This document shows positions 1-8,303 of a stretch of 64,000 nucleotides of DNA, piece after piece. The notes under the pieces were generated by a model. It ran no database searches and was not told the DNA's origin. It saw nothing but the letters and a program-made list of their open reading frames with translations. Source of the stretch: Pandoraea oxalativorans (GTDB lineage: Bacteria > Pseudomonadota > Gammaproteobacteria > Burkholderiales > Burkholderiaceae). The stretch's first letter is position 1. Each line of letters begins with the position of its first letter. The translations under genes and the position numbers were made by a program. The stretch spans positions 3,286,001 to 3,350,000 of the forward strand of contig NZ_CP011253.3 of assembly GCF_000972785.3 (NCBI RefSeq), read 5' to 3'.

Positions 1-633
1 CGTGGTCGCTTGCGACGCCATGAGCGAGAGCGCTGCGTTTTCCGTCTGCGGATCGAGGCGTTGCAGCGACGTCCAGACCGGAATCACCATGAATGGCAGC
101 ATCACGTGCGCCAGCGCCACGACGATGGCGAAGTTGGTGTACTCCATCTTGAAGGGTCCCATGCCGACCCACCCGAACGCCTGATTGATCAGGCCGCCCG
201 AACTGAGCAACATGCTCCAGCCGAACGCGCGCACCACGATGGACACGAGCAGCGGCGAGAGAATGATCAGCAGGAACAGCGAGCGCCACGGGTCGCCCAT
301 GCGCGAAAGCACGTAGGCTTCGAACGTCCCCACCACGGCGCAGATCGCGGTGACCGTGAGCGAGATGCCGAACGTGCGCAGGAAGATCGTATGGAAGTAC
401 GAGTCGAACAGGACTTCCCTATAGTTCTCGAACTGGAACGCCGCAATCGGGCCGCTTGCCGGATCGAACTGATAGAACGTGAGCGCGAGCGTCATGAGCA
501 ACGGGATCAGCACCAGCGCCACGAACAACAGCATGGCGGGCGCACTCATCACCCACATCGGCAAATAGGCGCTCCACGGCGCGCGCGCGACCGGCGCGGC
601 GTCCGTACGCGGGACTTGCAGCGTCTCAGCCAT
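1..633 (-). CDS. ABC transporter permease, PotB/binding-protein-dependent type (partial, runs off left edge)
   Basis: Inner-membrane permease of an ABC importer; only the first 211 codons are in the window and no stop is reached. The start is the ATG at 633, which overlaps the end of the ATPase gene by 8 bases, so the two are translationally coupled. After a cytoplasmic N-terminus of about 20 residues (MAETLQVPRTD...) come long hydrophobic stretches near residues 25-50, 75-100 and 110-135, as in the first half of PotB-like permeases. The partner ATPase resembles polyamine/phosphonate/Fe3+ (PotA-type) ATPases, so the substrate is probably a small cation or organic solute. The substrate is not decidable from this sequence. 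The binding protein and second permease presumably lie beyond the left edge. Confidence 0.85.
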   Translation of the reverse strand, partial: MAETLQVPRTDAAPVARAPWSAYLPMWVMSAPAMLLFVALVLIPLLMTLALTFYQFDPASGPIAAFQFENYREVLFDSYFHTIFLRTFGISLTVTAICAVVGTFEAYVLSRMGDPWRSLFLLIILSPLLVSIVVRAFGWSMLLSSGGLINQAFGWVGMGPFKMEYTNFAIVVALAHVMLPFMVIPVWTSLQRLDPQTENAALSLMASQATT

Positions 634-1720
634 TCGAGCACGCTCCTGCGGAAACGAAACGCACCGCTTCCGGTTGCCAGTCCAGACCGACCGGCGCCCC
701 TTCGCTCAACGGCTCGCCGCCTTCGTTCTGGCAGCACACGAGCACTTCGCCCAACGCGCTGTCGACGCGGTAGAGCCACTGGCTACCGAGGAAGAAGCGG
801 CTCGTCACCGTCGCCGACAGTCGGCCGGTCGACGGGGCACACAGACGCACCTTCTCCGGACGCAGGCACATGGTGATGGCGTCGCCCACCGCCATGCCCC
901 GGTCGCGCGGCGCGAGGTCCGCCAGCGCGGCACGCTGCGTGAGTTGCGCGCCCAGCTCGATATGCAGATGCTCACCGTCGCGCGCGGCCACCCGACCGTC
1001 GAGCATGTTCGCCTTGCCGATGAACTGCGAGACGAACGGCGTTTCCGGACGCTCGTAAGCACGGTACGGCGTGTCGACCTGCGTGATGCGCCCGGCTTCC
1101 ATGACCACGACGCGATCGCTGATCGACAGCGCCTCGGACTGATCGTGCGTCACCATGATGGTGGTCGTGCCGATCTTGCGCTGGATCGAGCGCAGCTCGA
1201 ACTGCATGTCTTCGCGCAGCTTGGCGTCGAGATTGGACATCGGCTCGTCGAGCAGCAGCACCGGCGGCGCGATCACCACGGCGCGGGCGATGGCCACGCG
1301 CTGCCGCTGGCCGCCCGAGAGCTCACGCGGGAAGCGATGGCCGAGCGCTTCGAGCCGAACGAGCGCGAGCGCCTCGCGAATGCGGTCCTTGCGTTCCGAC
1401 TTGTCGACGCCTCGCATCTCCAGACCGAAACCGACGTTATCCGCCACGGTCATGTGCGGGAACAGCGCGTAGCTCTGGAACACGATGCCCAGACCGCGCT
1501 TGTTCGGCCGCATGTTCGTGATGTCGCGCCCGTCGAGCGTAATGCGCCCGGTCGTGGCTTCGACGAAGCCCGCGATCATCTGCAACGTGGTGGTCTTGCC
1601 GCAGCCCGAGGGGCCGAGCAGCGAGACGAACTCGCCCTTCTCCACCGAGAGATTGACATTCGAGACGGCGTTCAGCTCGCCGAACGTCTTGGAAACATCC
1701 GTCAAAGTCAGAAAAGACAT
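626..1720 (-). CDS. ABC transporter ATP-binding protein, PotA-like
   Basis: 364-residue ATPase that would power the adjacent permease. Visible motifs: Walker A GPSGCGKTT near residues 36-44, Q-loop VFQSYALFPH, signature LSGGQRQR, Walker B VLLLDEP, H-loop VTHD. A C-terminal region of about 120 residues fits a TOBE_2 domain (CLRPEKVRL...), which marks the PotA/FbpC/2-aminoethylphosphonate group. The reading frame is open a further 31 codons upstream, but ATG at 1720 is chosen because a GAAGGTAG ribosome site precedes it and the family begins MSFL-TLTDVSKTFG. It is divergent from the IclR regulator gene across a 297-base region with a candidate operator. Substrate unknown. Confidence 0.93.
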   Translation of the reverse strand: MSFLTLTDVSKTFGELNAVSNVNLSVEKGEFVSLLGPSGCGKTTTLQMIAGFVEATTGRITLDGRDITNMRPNKRGLGIVFQSYALFPHMTVADNVGFGLEMRGVDKSERKDRIREALALVRLEALGHRFPRELSGGQRQRVAIARAVVIAPPVLLLDEPMSNLDAKLREDMQFELRSIQRKIGTTTIMVTHDQSEALSISDRVVVMEAGRITQVDTPYRAYERPETPFVSQFIGKANMLDGRVAARDGEHLHIELGAQLTQRAALADLAPRDRGMAVGDAITMCLRPEKVRLCAPSTGRLSATVTSRFFLGSQWLYRVDSALGEVLVCCQNEGGEPLSEGAPVGLDWQPEAVRFVSAGACSNG

Positions 1721-1806
1721 GGTCACTACCTTCGGACGCTCGCGCGTCGCATGAAATGCAATTGCATCGAACAGTAGCGAGCCAAATTGCATGTCGCAAG
1801 ATAACG

Positions 1807-1853
1807 ATTCCATGAAATGAGATAAATTTTCAGCTTATTCCGTTTAATGGAAT
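1807..1853. promoter_or_regulatory. Candidate operator in the divergent ABC/IclR promoter region
   Basis: ATTCCATGAAA at 1807-1817 and its near-perfect inverse TTTAATGGAAT at 1843-1853 match in 10 of 11 positions. They flank an AT-rich core in the only sizeable gap between the transporter operon (minus) and the IclR gene (plus). On the minus strand the right copy also carries a weak -35/-10 pair (TTAAAC, 17 bases, TATCTC). IclR proteins usually bind such dyads in their own divergent promoters; binding here is inferred. Confidence 0.45.
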
Positions 1854-2017
1854 GTTTCACGGATGGGCAACGCCTTTCGTTTCGCGTCAACGTCTCGGGA
1901 TAATCCCTAACTTATGCCGAATATTGATTATTTTTGCGGGTTTCGACGCATCGCAGTAGTTTTCAAGATGTAGCGGCTTACGCTAGTATTTCACTTGACG
2001 GAATATTCGAGACCCTG

Positions 2018-2887
2018 ATGACTACCTCAGATTCACCTCGCGCAACGGCGAACTCGCCAGCGGAATCCGCCGGCGCGGGCATATTGCAACGCACGTTTGC
2101 CGTCATTCGCGCCCTCGGTGACGCCAAGCCCGAAGGCGAGCGCGTCACCCACATTGCCAAAGCCGTCGGCCTGAGTCAGGCGACAGTGCACCGCATTCTT
2201 CACGCGCTCATCGCCGAGCAGGTCGTGGAACAGGACGAGTCGTCCAAGCTGTATCGGCTGAGCATCGATTTCTTCGCGATGGCCGCGCAGGCAGGCAACC
2301 CGAGCGGCATGCGCACGTTGTGCCGTCCGTCGCTGCTGCGGCTGTGCGCGAGTCTGGGCGACACGATCTTTCTGCTGGTGCGCAGCAGCTTCGATGCCGT
2401 CTGCCTCGACATGTGCGAAGGCCCCTTCCCGATCCGTTCGTTCACCGGCGATATCGGCGGGCGTGTGGCGCTGGGCGTCGGCCAGGGCAGTCTCGCGATT
2501 CTGGCGTTCCTGCCGGAGGCCGAGCGCGAGGAGATCATTCGCTTCAATGTGCCGCGACTGCGGGGCTACGGCGTGCTGGACGAGGTGTATCTGCGCACGG
2601 AGATCGAGCGGGTGCGTCAGTTGGGCTATGCGGGAAGCAACAGCGGTGTGCTCGACGGCATGGCCGGGGTCGCCGTACCGGTATTCGACCGCATGGGGCA
2701 TGCCGTGGCTGCGCTGAGCGTGGGCACGCTGGCCGCGCGGCTGTCGCAGGATCGCTTGCCGATGGTGGTGGAGCTGTTGCGGCGTCAGGCCGAACTGATC
2801 GGCCCGCAGACGAATCCGTTCGACGTCGCCATGCGTCGCCCGATGCACGGCCTCACGCGCGCGCTTACGACGGAGCCGCTGGCTTGA
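2018..2887 (+). CDS. IclR family transcriptional regulator
   Basis: 289-residue DNA-binding regulator. A winged-helix HTH lies at about residues 22-85 (ILQRTFAVIRALGD...HIAKAVGLSQATVHRILHAL), followed by the IclR effector domain (RSFTGDIGGRVALGVGQGSLAILAFLPE ... GVLDGMAGVAVPVFD). An upstream TTG at 1934 would add 28 residues unlike the family, so ATG 2018 is preferred although its ribosome site is weak. It is divergent from the ABC importer genes, which are the likely targets. The effector would be a metabolite of the imported substrate; this is inference from context. Confidence 0.92.
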   Translation: MTTSDSPRATANSPAESAGAGILQRTFAVIRALGDAKPEGERVTHIAKAVGLSQATVHRILHALIAEQVVEQDESSKLYRLSIDFFAMAAQAGNPSGMRTLCRPSLLRLCASLGDTIFLLVRSSFDAVCLDMCEGPFPIRSFTGDIGGRVALGVGQGSLAILAFLPEAEREEIIRFNVPRLRGYGVLDEVYLRTEIERVRQLGYAGSNSGVLDGMAGVAVPVFDRMGHAVAALSVGTLAARLSQDRLPMVVELLRRQAELIGPQTNPFDVAMRRPMHGLTRALTTEPLA

Positions 2888-3068
2888 CGTCAGACGCGTC
2901 TGATGGACCTCCACTGAAGGTGGCGTCGAGGACGGAATCCGTCCTTTTGATGACCGAAAATGGCCAGCATTTCACGCGCGGGACGGCGAAAATCGCGAGC
3001 GGCCCGGCCCCTCGTCCCCACGTTCCTTTTTTTTCCTCATCGGCCGAGGCCCTCAGCGGAGAGCAGAC

Positions 3069-3545
3069 ATGGCATCAGGCGAACACGAGTACCGCGTCAA
3101 CGTGGAATGGACCGGCAATCAGGGCAGCGGCACGTCGGGCTATCGCGCGTACGGGCGCAATCACGAGATTCGCGTCGACGGCAAACCCACGATCCCCGGT
3201 TCGGCGGATCCGGCCTTTCGCGGCGATGCGGCTCGCTGGAATCCGGAAGATTTGCTGGTCGCGTCGGCAAGCGCCTGCCACAAGCTTTGGTACCTGCATC
3301 TGTGCGCCGAGGCCGGGATCGTCGTCGAACGGTATGAGGACAACGCCGTTGGCACGATGCTCGACACACCCACCGAAGGCCGCTTCACCCGCATCGTCTT
3401 GCGTCCGCACGTGACGATTCGTGCAGGTGGCGACGTCGCGCTCGCCGAACATCTGCATCACGCCGCGCACGAGAAGTGCTACATCGCCAACTCGGTCAAT
3501 TTCCCGATCGATTGCGAACCGGTCATCGAGACAGTCGAGATTTGA
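3069..3545 (+). CDS. OsmC family peroxide-reducing protein
   Basis: 158-residue OsmC/Ohr-superfamily protein, expected to reduce organic peroxides in the cytoplasm with a pair of cysteines. The two family cysteines are Cys70 (SASACHKLWYLHLC) and Cys137 (HEKCYIANSVNFPI). An extra Cys79 is present. The N-terminal strands around NHEIRVDGKPTIPGSADPAF match the substrate-side region. A GGAGAG ribosome site sits just before ATG 3069. The LLVASASACH spacing is closer to the YhfA/OsmC-like branch than to Ohr, so the physiological substrate is uncertain. Confidence 0.92.
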   Translation: MASGEHEYRVNVEWTGNQGSGTSGYRAYGRNHEIRVDGKPTIPGSADPAFRGDAARWNPEDLLVASASACHKLWYLHLCAEAGIVVERYEDNAVGTMLDTPTEGRFTRIVLRPHVTIRAGGDVALAEHLHHAAHEKCYIANSVNFPIDCEPVIETVEI

Positions 3546-3616
3546 GGCAGCGATGATCCCGCCAGTCCCGAGGTCATTGGCTATCCGACGTCTTCGGTAC
3601 TCGGCGCAGATGTCCG

Positions 3617-4513
3617 TCATGCGTCCAGCAACGTCATGAGGGTCATGGCATTGCGCTGCCCCTGATCCTCGTAGTTGTTGTTGAACACGACGTACACGCG
3701 CGCAACGACTTTGGCGATGACGCGGATCGGATCGACCAGCGCCGCCAGCTCCGCTTCGCGATACTCGTAGTTGAAACGGTCGGACGCCGTCGTGCTGTCG
3801 CGCACGTTCCACGTCTGCTGATTGCGTCCGTGCAGACGCACGACCGCCGCGAGCGGCGACGTCGTCTCCCAGACTTGCGGGACGCTGTTCGTGAAGCCCT
3901 GCGGCTCGTCCACCGTCGTGTTGACCCAGCCCATCTCGCGTAACCACGCCAGCGTCTTGTCGCAACGCTCGCCGTCGAACCATCCGCGATGCCGGAACTC
4001 GGCGGCGATGCCGTACCCGGTCATGCGTCGTGCGCAGGCTTCGACATGCTCGCGGCTGGATTGGTCGCCCGTCAGCCACGGCGGAAACTGGAAGTGCACC
4101 AGACCAAGCTTTCCTGCCTCGCGTAACGGCTCGATGGCCTCCAGATAGCGCCGCCAGATCTCGTCGATCAGCTCGTTCGGCAGGTCTTTGTAGTAGACGT
4201 TCGCGCGCGGCCCCGGCGGCAGCGCCGACTGAAGATCCTTGGGAAAAGCGATGCGCGGGGTCTGGTGGCCGGTGAGCAGACGGAATGCCTTGATATTGAA
4301 GACGAACGCATCCGGGGTGCGCTCGACCCACAGCCGCGCATTGGATCCCGAGGGCATCGCGTAGTAACTGCTATCGACTTCGACCATCGGAAACTGACTG
4401 GCGTAGAAGCGCAGACGCGCTTCGGCCGACGTGTGCCCCGGCGGATAAAACCGCTTGCAGGCAATCAGCGATTTGTCCGTCCACGACGCTGTGCCGACAT
4501 AGACATTGCCCAT
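3617..4513 (-). CDS. DUF72 family protein (YecE-like)
   Basis: 298-residue cytoplasmic protein of the DUF72 TIM-barrel family, function unknown. It opens with the typical GNVYVGTASWTDKSLI and carries the conserved FPKDLQSALPPGPRANVYYKDL and VYVVFNNNYEDQGQRNAMTL blocks, the last being a hallmark of the family's C-terminus. The frame is open 26 codons further upstream, but ATG 4513 is chosen for its GGAGG ribosome site. A minus-strand TATACT at 4598-4593 is a plausible -10 element. It converges with the OsmC gene. Confidence 0.92.
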   Translation of the reverse strand: MGNVYVGTASWTDKSLIACKRFYPPGHTSAEARLRFYASQFPMVEVDSSYYAMPSGSNARLWVERTPDAFVFNIKAFRLLTGHQTPRIAFPKDLQSALPPGPRANVYYKDLPNELIDEIWRRYLEAIEPLREAGKLGLVHFQFPPWLTGDQSSREHVEACARRMTGYGIAAEFRHRGWFDGERCDKTLAWLREMGWVNTTVDEPQGFTNSVPQVWETTSPLAAVVRLHGRNQQTWNVRDSTTASDRFNYEYREAELAALVDPIRVIAKVVARVYVVFNNNYEDQGQRNAMTLMTLLDA

Positions 4514-4649
4514 CGCGGAGCCTCCCATTGGCGCGACATGGCTCGCGCTTCGGCCGGTTCGCCGTCCCGATATTCCGGCAGCGTTTCGCACAAGTATAGG
4601 CGCGAGCCACGGGGGTTACCGCAGCACGGCGTTCGACGTAAATTGCTCG

Positions 4650-4784
4650 GTGACGCAACGCCCGTCGGACGGGGACTGGACTGGGACGAACGCATGAAAT
4701 ACTGCGCGCACATCTGATCCGGCACGCGCTCCCCGCTGCGTGCCGTTTGTACGGCCCGCAGCTGACCCTGCGGGCCGCTTTTTC
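4650..4784 (+). ncRNA. Candidate small RNA or 5' leader ending in an intrinsic terminator
   Basis: In the 352-base gap between DUF72 (minus) and the flavin reductase gene (plus) there is a weak plus-strand promoter: TTACCG at 4616-4621, a 17-base spacer, TAAATT at 4639-4644. It is followed by three hairpins: CCCG/CGGG near 4659-4672, CGGCACGC/GCGTGCCG at 4720-4745, and a 10-bp GC stem with a T-run at 4752-4783. No gene on the plus strand lies upstream to use this terminator. The region could be a free small RNA of about 135 nt or an attenuator for the downstream gene. The family is not recognised. Confidence 0.35.
4752..4783 (+). terminator. Intrinsic terminator, plus strand
   Basis: Perfect 10-bp inverted repeat CGGCCCGCAG/CTGCGGGCCG (4752-4761 and 4768-4777), 6-base loop, then CTTTTT. 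The T-run exists only on the plus strand. It lies 82 bases before the flavin reductase start with no plus-strand gene between it and DUF72. Confidence 0.75.
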
Positions 4785-4865
4785 GGATGTCTTGCCGCGC
4801 GCTATCATGGTCCGCCATCAATATGCGGCCCGACAACGGATCGCCGCCCGCACGGACCTCTTGCC

Positions 4866-5438
4866 ATGACCGAACGTCTGCCTGTCGAACTTCCCAAAGC
4901 CTACCGTCTGCTCAACCACGGCCCGACCGTCCTCGTGGGAAGCGCGCACGACGGGCGTCGTAACGTCATGGCCGCCGCGTGGTCGATGCCGCTGGACTTC
5001 TCGCCGCCGAAGGTCGCCGTCGTCATCGACCGCAATACCCTCACGCGCGAGCTGGTCGAAGCCTCGGGCGAGTTCTCGCTGAACGTGCCCGCACGCGCAA
5101 TCGCGCGTGAAACGCTGGCCGTCGGCTCGGTGTCCGGACGCGACGCCGACAAGTTCGCCGAGGGCACCGGCGTGACAGCCTTCACCGGATCGCACATCGC
5201 CGCGCCACTCATCGACGGCTGCCTCGCCTGGCTCGAATGCCGTGTGATTCCCGAGCCGCACAACCAGGATCGCTACGACCTTTTCCTCGGTGAGGTCGTT
5301 GCGGCCTGGGCCGATCCACGCGCGTTTCGTGACGGACACTGGCAGTTCGAGCCCGGCACGTCGCGCAGTCTGCATTACATCGCCGGTGGCAACTTCTTCG
5401 AGACCGGCGAAGCCTTCGAAGTCAAACCCGGCACCTAG
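4866..5438 (+). CDS. Flavin reductase-like FMN-binding protein
   Basis: 190-residue protein with the split-barrel flavin reductase fold. Visible family segments: an N-terminal RLLNHGPTVLVGS, AAAWSMPLDFSPPKVAVVID (FMN-phosphate side), GEFSLNVPA, and GCLAWLECRVIPE followed by the LFLGEVVAAWAD strand. Such proteins use NAD(P)H or serve a partner oxygenase to reduce FMN; no partner oxygenase lies beside it. ATG 4866 is the first Met that fits the family start. It follows a terminator at 4752-4783, which could attenuate it. Confidence 0.85.
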   Translation: MTERLPVELPKAYRLLNHGPTVLVGSAHDGRRNVMAAAWSMPLDFSPPKVAVVIDRNTLTRELVEASGEFSLNVPARAIARETLAVGSVSGRDADKFAEGTGVTAFTGSHIAAPLIDGCLAWLECRVIPEPHNQDRYDLFLGEVVAAWADPRAFRDGHWQFEPGTSRSLHYIAGGNFFETGEAFEVKPGT

Positions 5439-5465
5439 CCCGACACTTCTTTGCGACCACCCGCC

Positions 5466-7052
5466 ATGAGCCACACCTTGCCGCCGCGCCGCGCGACCGA
5501 CAGCATCGATAGCATCGATAGCGTCCACAGCAGCGATCGTCCCGCACAGACCGCACACGCCTTGTGGCGAACGGGGGCCATGGGGGGTGTGGGCGGCGTG
5601 GGCAGTATGAGCAATGGGGCCGACAGGCTCGACGTGGCGGATGCCGCTGCCATCGCGTCGCCCTATTTGCCAAGTAGCCTCGCGCGGAGCAGAATTGACA
5701 GCGTTACGGACGTTTTCGATCGTGAGTCCACGTGGCTCCGCGCCCGTTCCCCCGGAGCACCTGAACCGGCTGCGACGTCTGCGTCGAGCGCATCGCCTTT
5801 GCTGGCCGCCGCGCCCGGCGCGTCGCTCGCCTGCGCAATGCGCTTCGAGCATCACGAGTCGTTCGAACCTTTCGTGCAGTTGCCGAATTCGCGGCCCGAA
5901 GCCTCTCCGTCAACGGCACTGCTGTCGTCCACCCGCCGGGCCCTGCCCACCCGTCGCGACGTGACCGCATCCGGCCACAATCCATCCGACGCTAACGATC
6001 TCAACGACGCCCGCGCCCGTCTCCTGCGCTCTGCAGGCTCGCAGCCCGGACGCCCCCCCGGTGTGGGCCTCGACGAGGCAGAGCGCCTCGCCGCGCTGCG
6101 TCGTTACGAGATTCTCGACACACCGCCCGAACCCGCCTTCGACCGTATCGTGCGGCTCGCCTCGCACGTGCTGGGCGCGCCGATCTCGCTCGTCTCCCTG
6201 ATCGACGAATCGCGCCAGTGGTTCAAGGCGCGCCGCGGCATCGATGCCTCGCAAACGCCGCGCTCGATGGCTTTCTGCGCGCACGCCATTCTCAGCGACG
6301 ACGTGCTTGTCGTGCCCGATGCGCGCGCCGACCGGCGCTTCGCCGACAATCCGCTCGTGACCGGCGACCCGAACATCCGCTTCTACGCGGGCGCGCCGCT
6401 GCGCACGCCCGAAGGGCACCGGCTGGGCACGCTGTGCGTGATCGACCGCCGTCCCCGCGATCTCGACGACGAGAAACGCGGCCTGCTGGCGGACCTGTCC
6501 GCGCTTGTCGTGGACGAACTCGAACTGCGCCGCGTGAACCGGGTGCTCGGCGACATGGCGATGCGCGACGGCCTGACCGGCCTGCTCAACCGCCGGGCTT
6601 TCCTCATGCAGGCCGACCGGCTGTTCGCGCTCGCCCGCGCGCAACAACGCCGCCTGTCGGTGCTGATGCTCGACATCGACCACTTCAAGGGGATCAACGA
6701 CACCTGGGGGCATGCCATCGGCGATCGCGTGATTGTCGAGTTGACGCTGGTGTTGCGGGCTGGGCTGCGCAAGAGTACTGTGATCGGCCGCCTGGGCGGC
6801 GAGGAGTTCGCCGTGCTGCTGCCCGAGGCGGATGCGCAACGTGCCTTGCAGGCGGCGGAGCGCATGCTCGTCGCGATCAACGGTGCGAGCGTACCGGGTC
6901 CGAACGGGAGCGCGCCGGTGCGCTTTTCCGCCAGTATCGGGGTCGCCAGCCTCGGCCCGGACGACGCCGATTTCGGCACCCTGTTGCAACGTGCCGACCG
7001 CGCGCTTTATTCGGCCAAGCAGAGCGGCCGCAATCGCGTGGCCGTGCTGTGA
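5466..7052 (+). CDS. GAF-GGDEF diguanylate cyclase (start uncertain)
   Basis: Predicted soluble diguanylate cyclase making c-di-GMP. A GAF sensor domain (ERLAALRRYEILDTPPEPAFDRIV ... RLGTLCVIDRRPR) occupies about residues 200-350 and a GGDEF domain about 365-528. The active-site motif is GGEEF, and substrate-side LDIDHFKGINDTWGHAIGD is intact. The inhibitory RxxD site is altered (RKST). The first 150 or so residues are low complexity, with 9-bp repeats in the DNA, so the real start may be later, for example ATG 5838. TTGACA at 5695-5700 could be an internal promoter. Coordinates assume ATG 5466. Confidence 0.85.
   Translation: MSHTLPPRRATDSIDSIDSVHSSDRPAQTAHALWRTGAMGGVGGVGSMSNGADRLDVADAAAIASPYLPSSLARSRIDSVTDVFDRESTWLRARSPGAPEPAATSASSASPLLAAAPGASLACAMRFEHHESFEPFVQLPNSRPEASPSTALLSSTRRALPTRRDVTASGHNPSDANDLNDARARLLRSAGSQPGRPPGVGLDEAERLAALRRYEILDTPPEPAFDRIVRLASHVLGAPISLVSLIDESRQWFKARRGIDASQTPRSMAFCAHAILSDDVLVVPDARADRRFADNPLVTGDPNIRFYAGAPLRTPEGHRLGTLCVIDRRPRDLDDEKRGLLADLSALVVDELELRRVNRVLGDMAMRDGLTGLLNRRAFLMQADRLFALARAQQRRLSVLMLDIDHFKGINDTWGHAIGDRVIVELTLVLRAGLRKSTVIGRLGGEEFAVLLPEADAQRALQAAERMLVAINGASVPGPNGSAPVRFSASIGVASLGPDDADFGTLLQRADRALYSAKQSGRNRVAVL
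5502..5537. repeat. Short 9-bp tandem repeat
   Basis: Two perfect copies of AGCATCGAT (5502-5510, 5511-5519) followed by two degenerate units. They are in phase with the reading frame and would encode Ser-Ile-Asp repeats at the doubtful N-terminus of the GAF-GGDEF protein. Confidence 0.6.
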
Positions 7053-7113
7053 ATTCCAACCTTCATTAACCGATTTCGACCGATTTCGGCCGAAGACGCA
7101 AGCCACCACCGCA

Positions 7114-7692
7114 ATGGGTAAAAGCCGACTCGAAGCATTCAGCGATGGCGTAATCGCCATTATCATCACGATCATGGTGCTGGAGATGAAAGCGCCGCAC
7201 GGCAGCGAACTGGCGGACCTGCTGCCGGTCGCGCCGACGTTTCTCACTTACATCCTCAGCTATGTCTATGTCGGCCTTTACTGGAACAACCATCACCACC
7301 TTTTCCAGGTGGTCCAGAAGGTGTCCGGCGGGGTCCTGTGGGCCAACCTGCACCTGCTGTTCTGGCTATCGCTGATCCCGTTCGTCACCCATTGGCTCGG
7401 CGAGAACCATTTCACCGCGTGGCCGACAGCGCTCTACGGTGTGGTGCTGTGCATGGCCGCCATTGCCCACTACATTCTGTCGCGAACGCTGCTGGCCGTG
7501 CACGATGGCGGCAACAAGAAGCTGGCCGACGCCCTGGGGCGCGACTACAAGGGCAAGCTCTCGGTGGTGGTCTACGCGGTGGCCATCGGGCTGGCGTTCG
7601 TGCTGCCGGCGGTCTCGCTGGCGCTGTACGCGCTCATGGCCGCCGTGTGGCTGATTCCGGACCGCCGCATCGAACACGTGATCGAAAAGTGA
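7114..7692 (+). CDS. TMEM175 family (DUF1211) membrane protein, putative K+ channel
   Basis: 192-residue membrane protein with about six hydrophobic segments. The family signature is at the N-terminus: RLEAFSDGVIAIIIT, with the FSDG motif at residues 9-12, and WNNHHHLF follows in the loop after helix 3. Bacterial TMEM175 proteins have one six-helix repeat and assemble as tetrameric K+-selective channels; that activity is inferred by family only. It starts 61 bases after the GAF-GGDEF gene on the same strand, with a poor ribosome site, and could be cotranscribed. Confidence 0.88.
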   Translation: MGKSRLEAFSDGVIAIIITIMVLEMKAPHGSELADLLPVAPTFLTYILSYVYVGLYWNNHHHLFQVVQKVSGGVLWANLHLLFWLSLIPFVTHWLGENHFTAWPTALYGVVLCMAAIAHYILSRTLLAVHDGGNKKLADALGRDYKGKLSVVVYAVAIGLAFVLPAVSLALYALMAAVWLIPDRRIEHVIEK

Positions 7693-7758
7693 CCCCTTCG
7701 GCACGGTGCGCGGTGGCAGTCGACGCGCACCGGGTTTTTCCGTAGTATCCGCACCACT

Positions 7759-7977
7759 ATGCAAAACGTAACTTTTGAACTGACAGGCGAATTCGTCGCC
7801 CTGAACGACCTGCTTAAACTCACCGGCGTCGTCGATTCCGGCGGCGCGGGCAAAGTCATGGTGGCCAACGGCGCGGTCAGCGTCGACGGTCAGATCGAGA
7901 CTCGCAAGACCTGCAAGATCCGTGCAGGTCAGACGGTCGCTGTCGATGGCGTGCGTATCCGGGTGAAGGCCGCCTGA
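7759..7977 (+). CDS. Small S4-domain RNA-binding protein, YbcJ-like
   Basis: 72-residue protein consisting of one S4 RNA-binding fold: FVALNDLLKLTGVVDSGGAGKVMVANGAVSVDG, followed by basic residues in TRKTCKIRAGQTV. YbcJ-type proteins are ribosome-associated RNA binders of unknown precise role. It lies 66 bases after the TMEM175 gene on the same strand. Length and motif are full for the family. Confidence 0.88.
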   Translation: MQNVTFELTGEFVALNDLLKLTGVVDSGGAGKVMVANGAVSVDGQIETRKTCKIRAGQTVAVDGVRIRVKAA

Positions 7978-8303
7978 GGAGCACGTGAGGGCCACATGGG
8001 CGCCAGATGAGCACCGCTTAAGCTGAACTGAGCCCGGCCTGCAAGGATCCCCCGGGCCTGGTCGAATCGCCCGGCCGCGCGGCTCGTCCGTAGTCATCGT
8101 CCGTTTTTGCCCCTCATTCTCGACTCAGCGACGGTTTTACCCCCGAATCCCCGACTTCCCGGCACGGCGCCGTCGCATGACGCCCTCCCGGTTTCTCCCA
8201 CGTGAGCCTGCCCCCGCAGGTCGCTATACTTGAAAGCGATTTTGGCGTGTCAGCCCCAGTCACCCCCGAGAATGATTGCAGGACGTCCCAGGAGGCCCTT
8301 GCG

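Noticed and set aside
4465..4713. Minus-strand frame starting MCAQYFMRSS, recalling the Cys2 start of SOS-associated (SRAP) peptidases
   Set aside because: Only 82 codons, no further SRAP motif, poor third-position GC bias, and it overlaps the DUF72 ribosome site and start.
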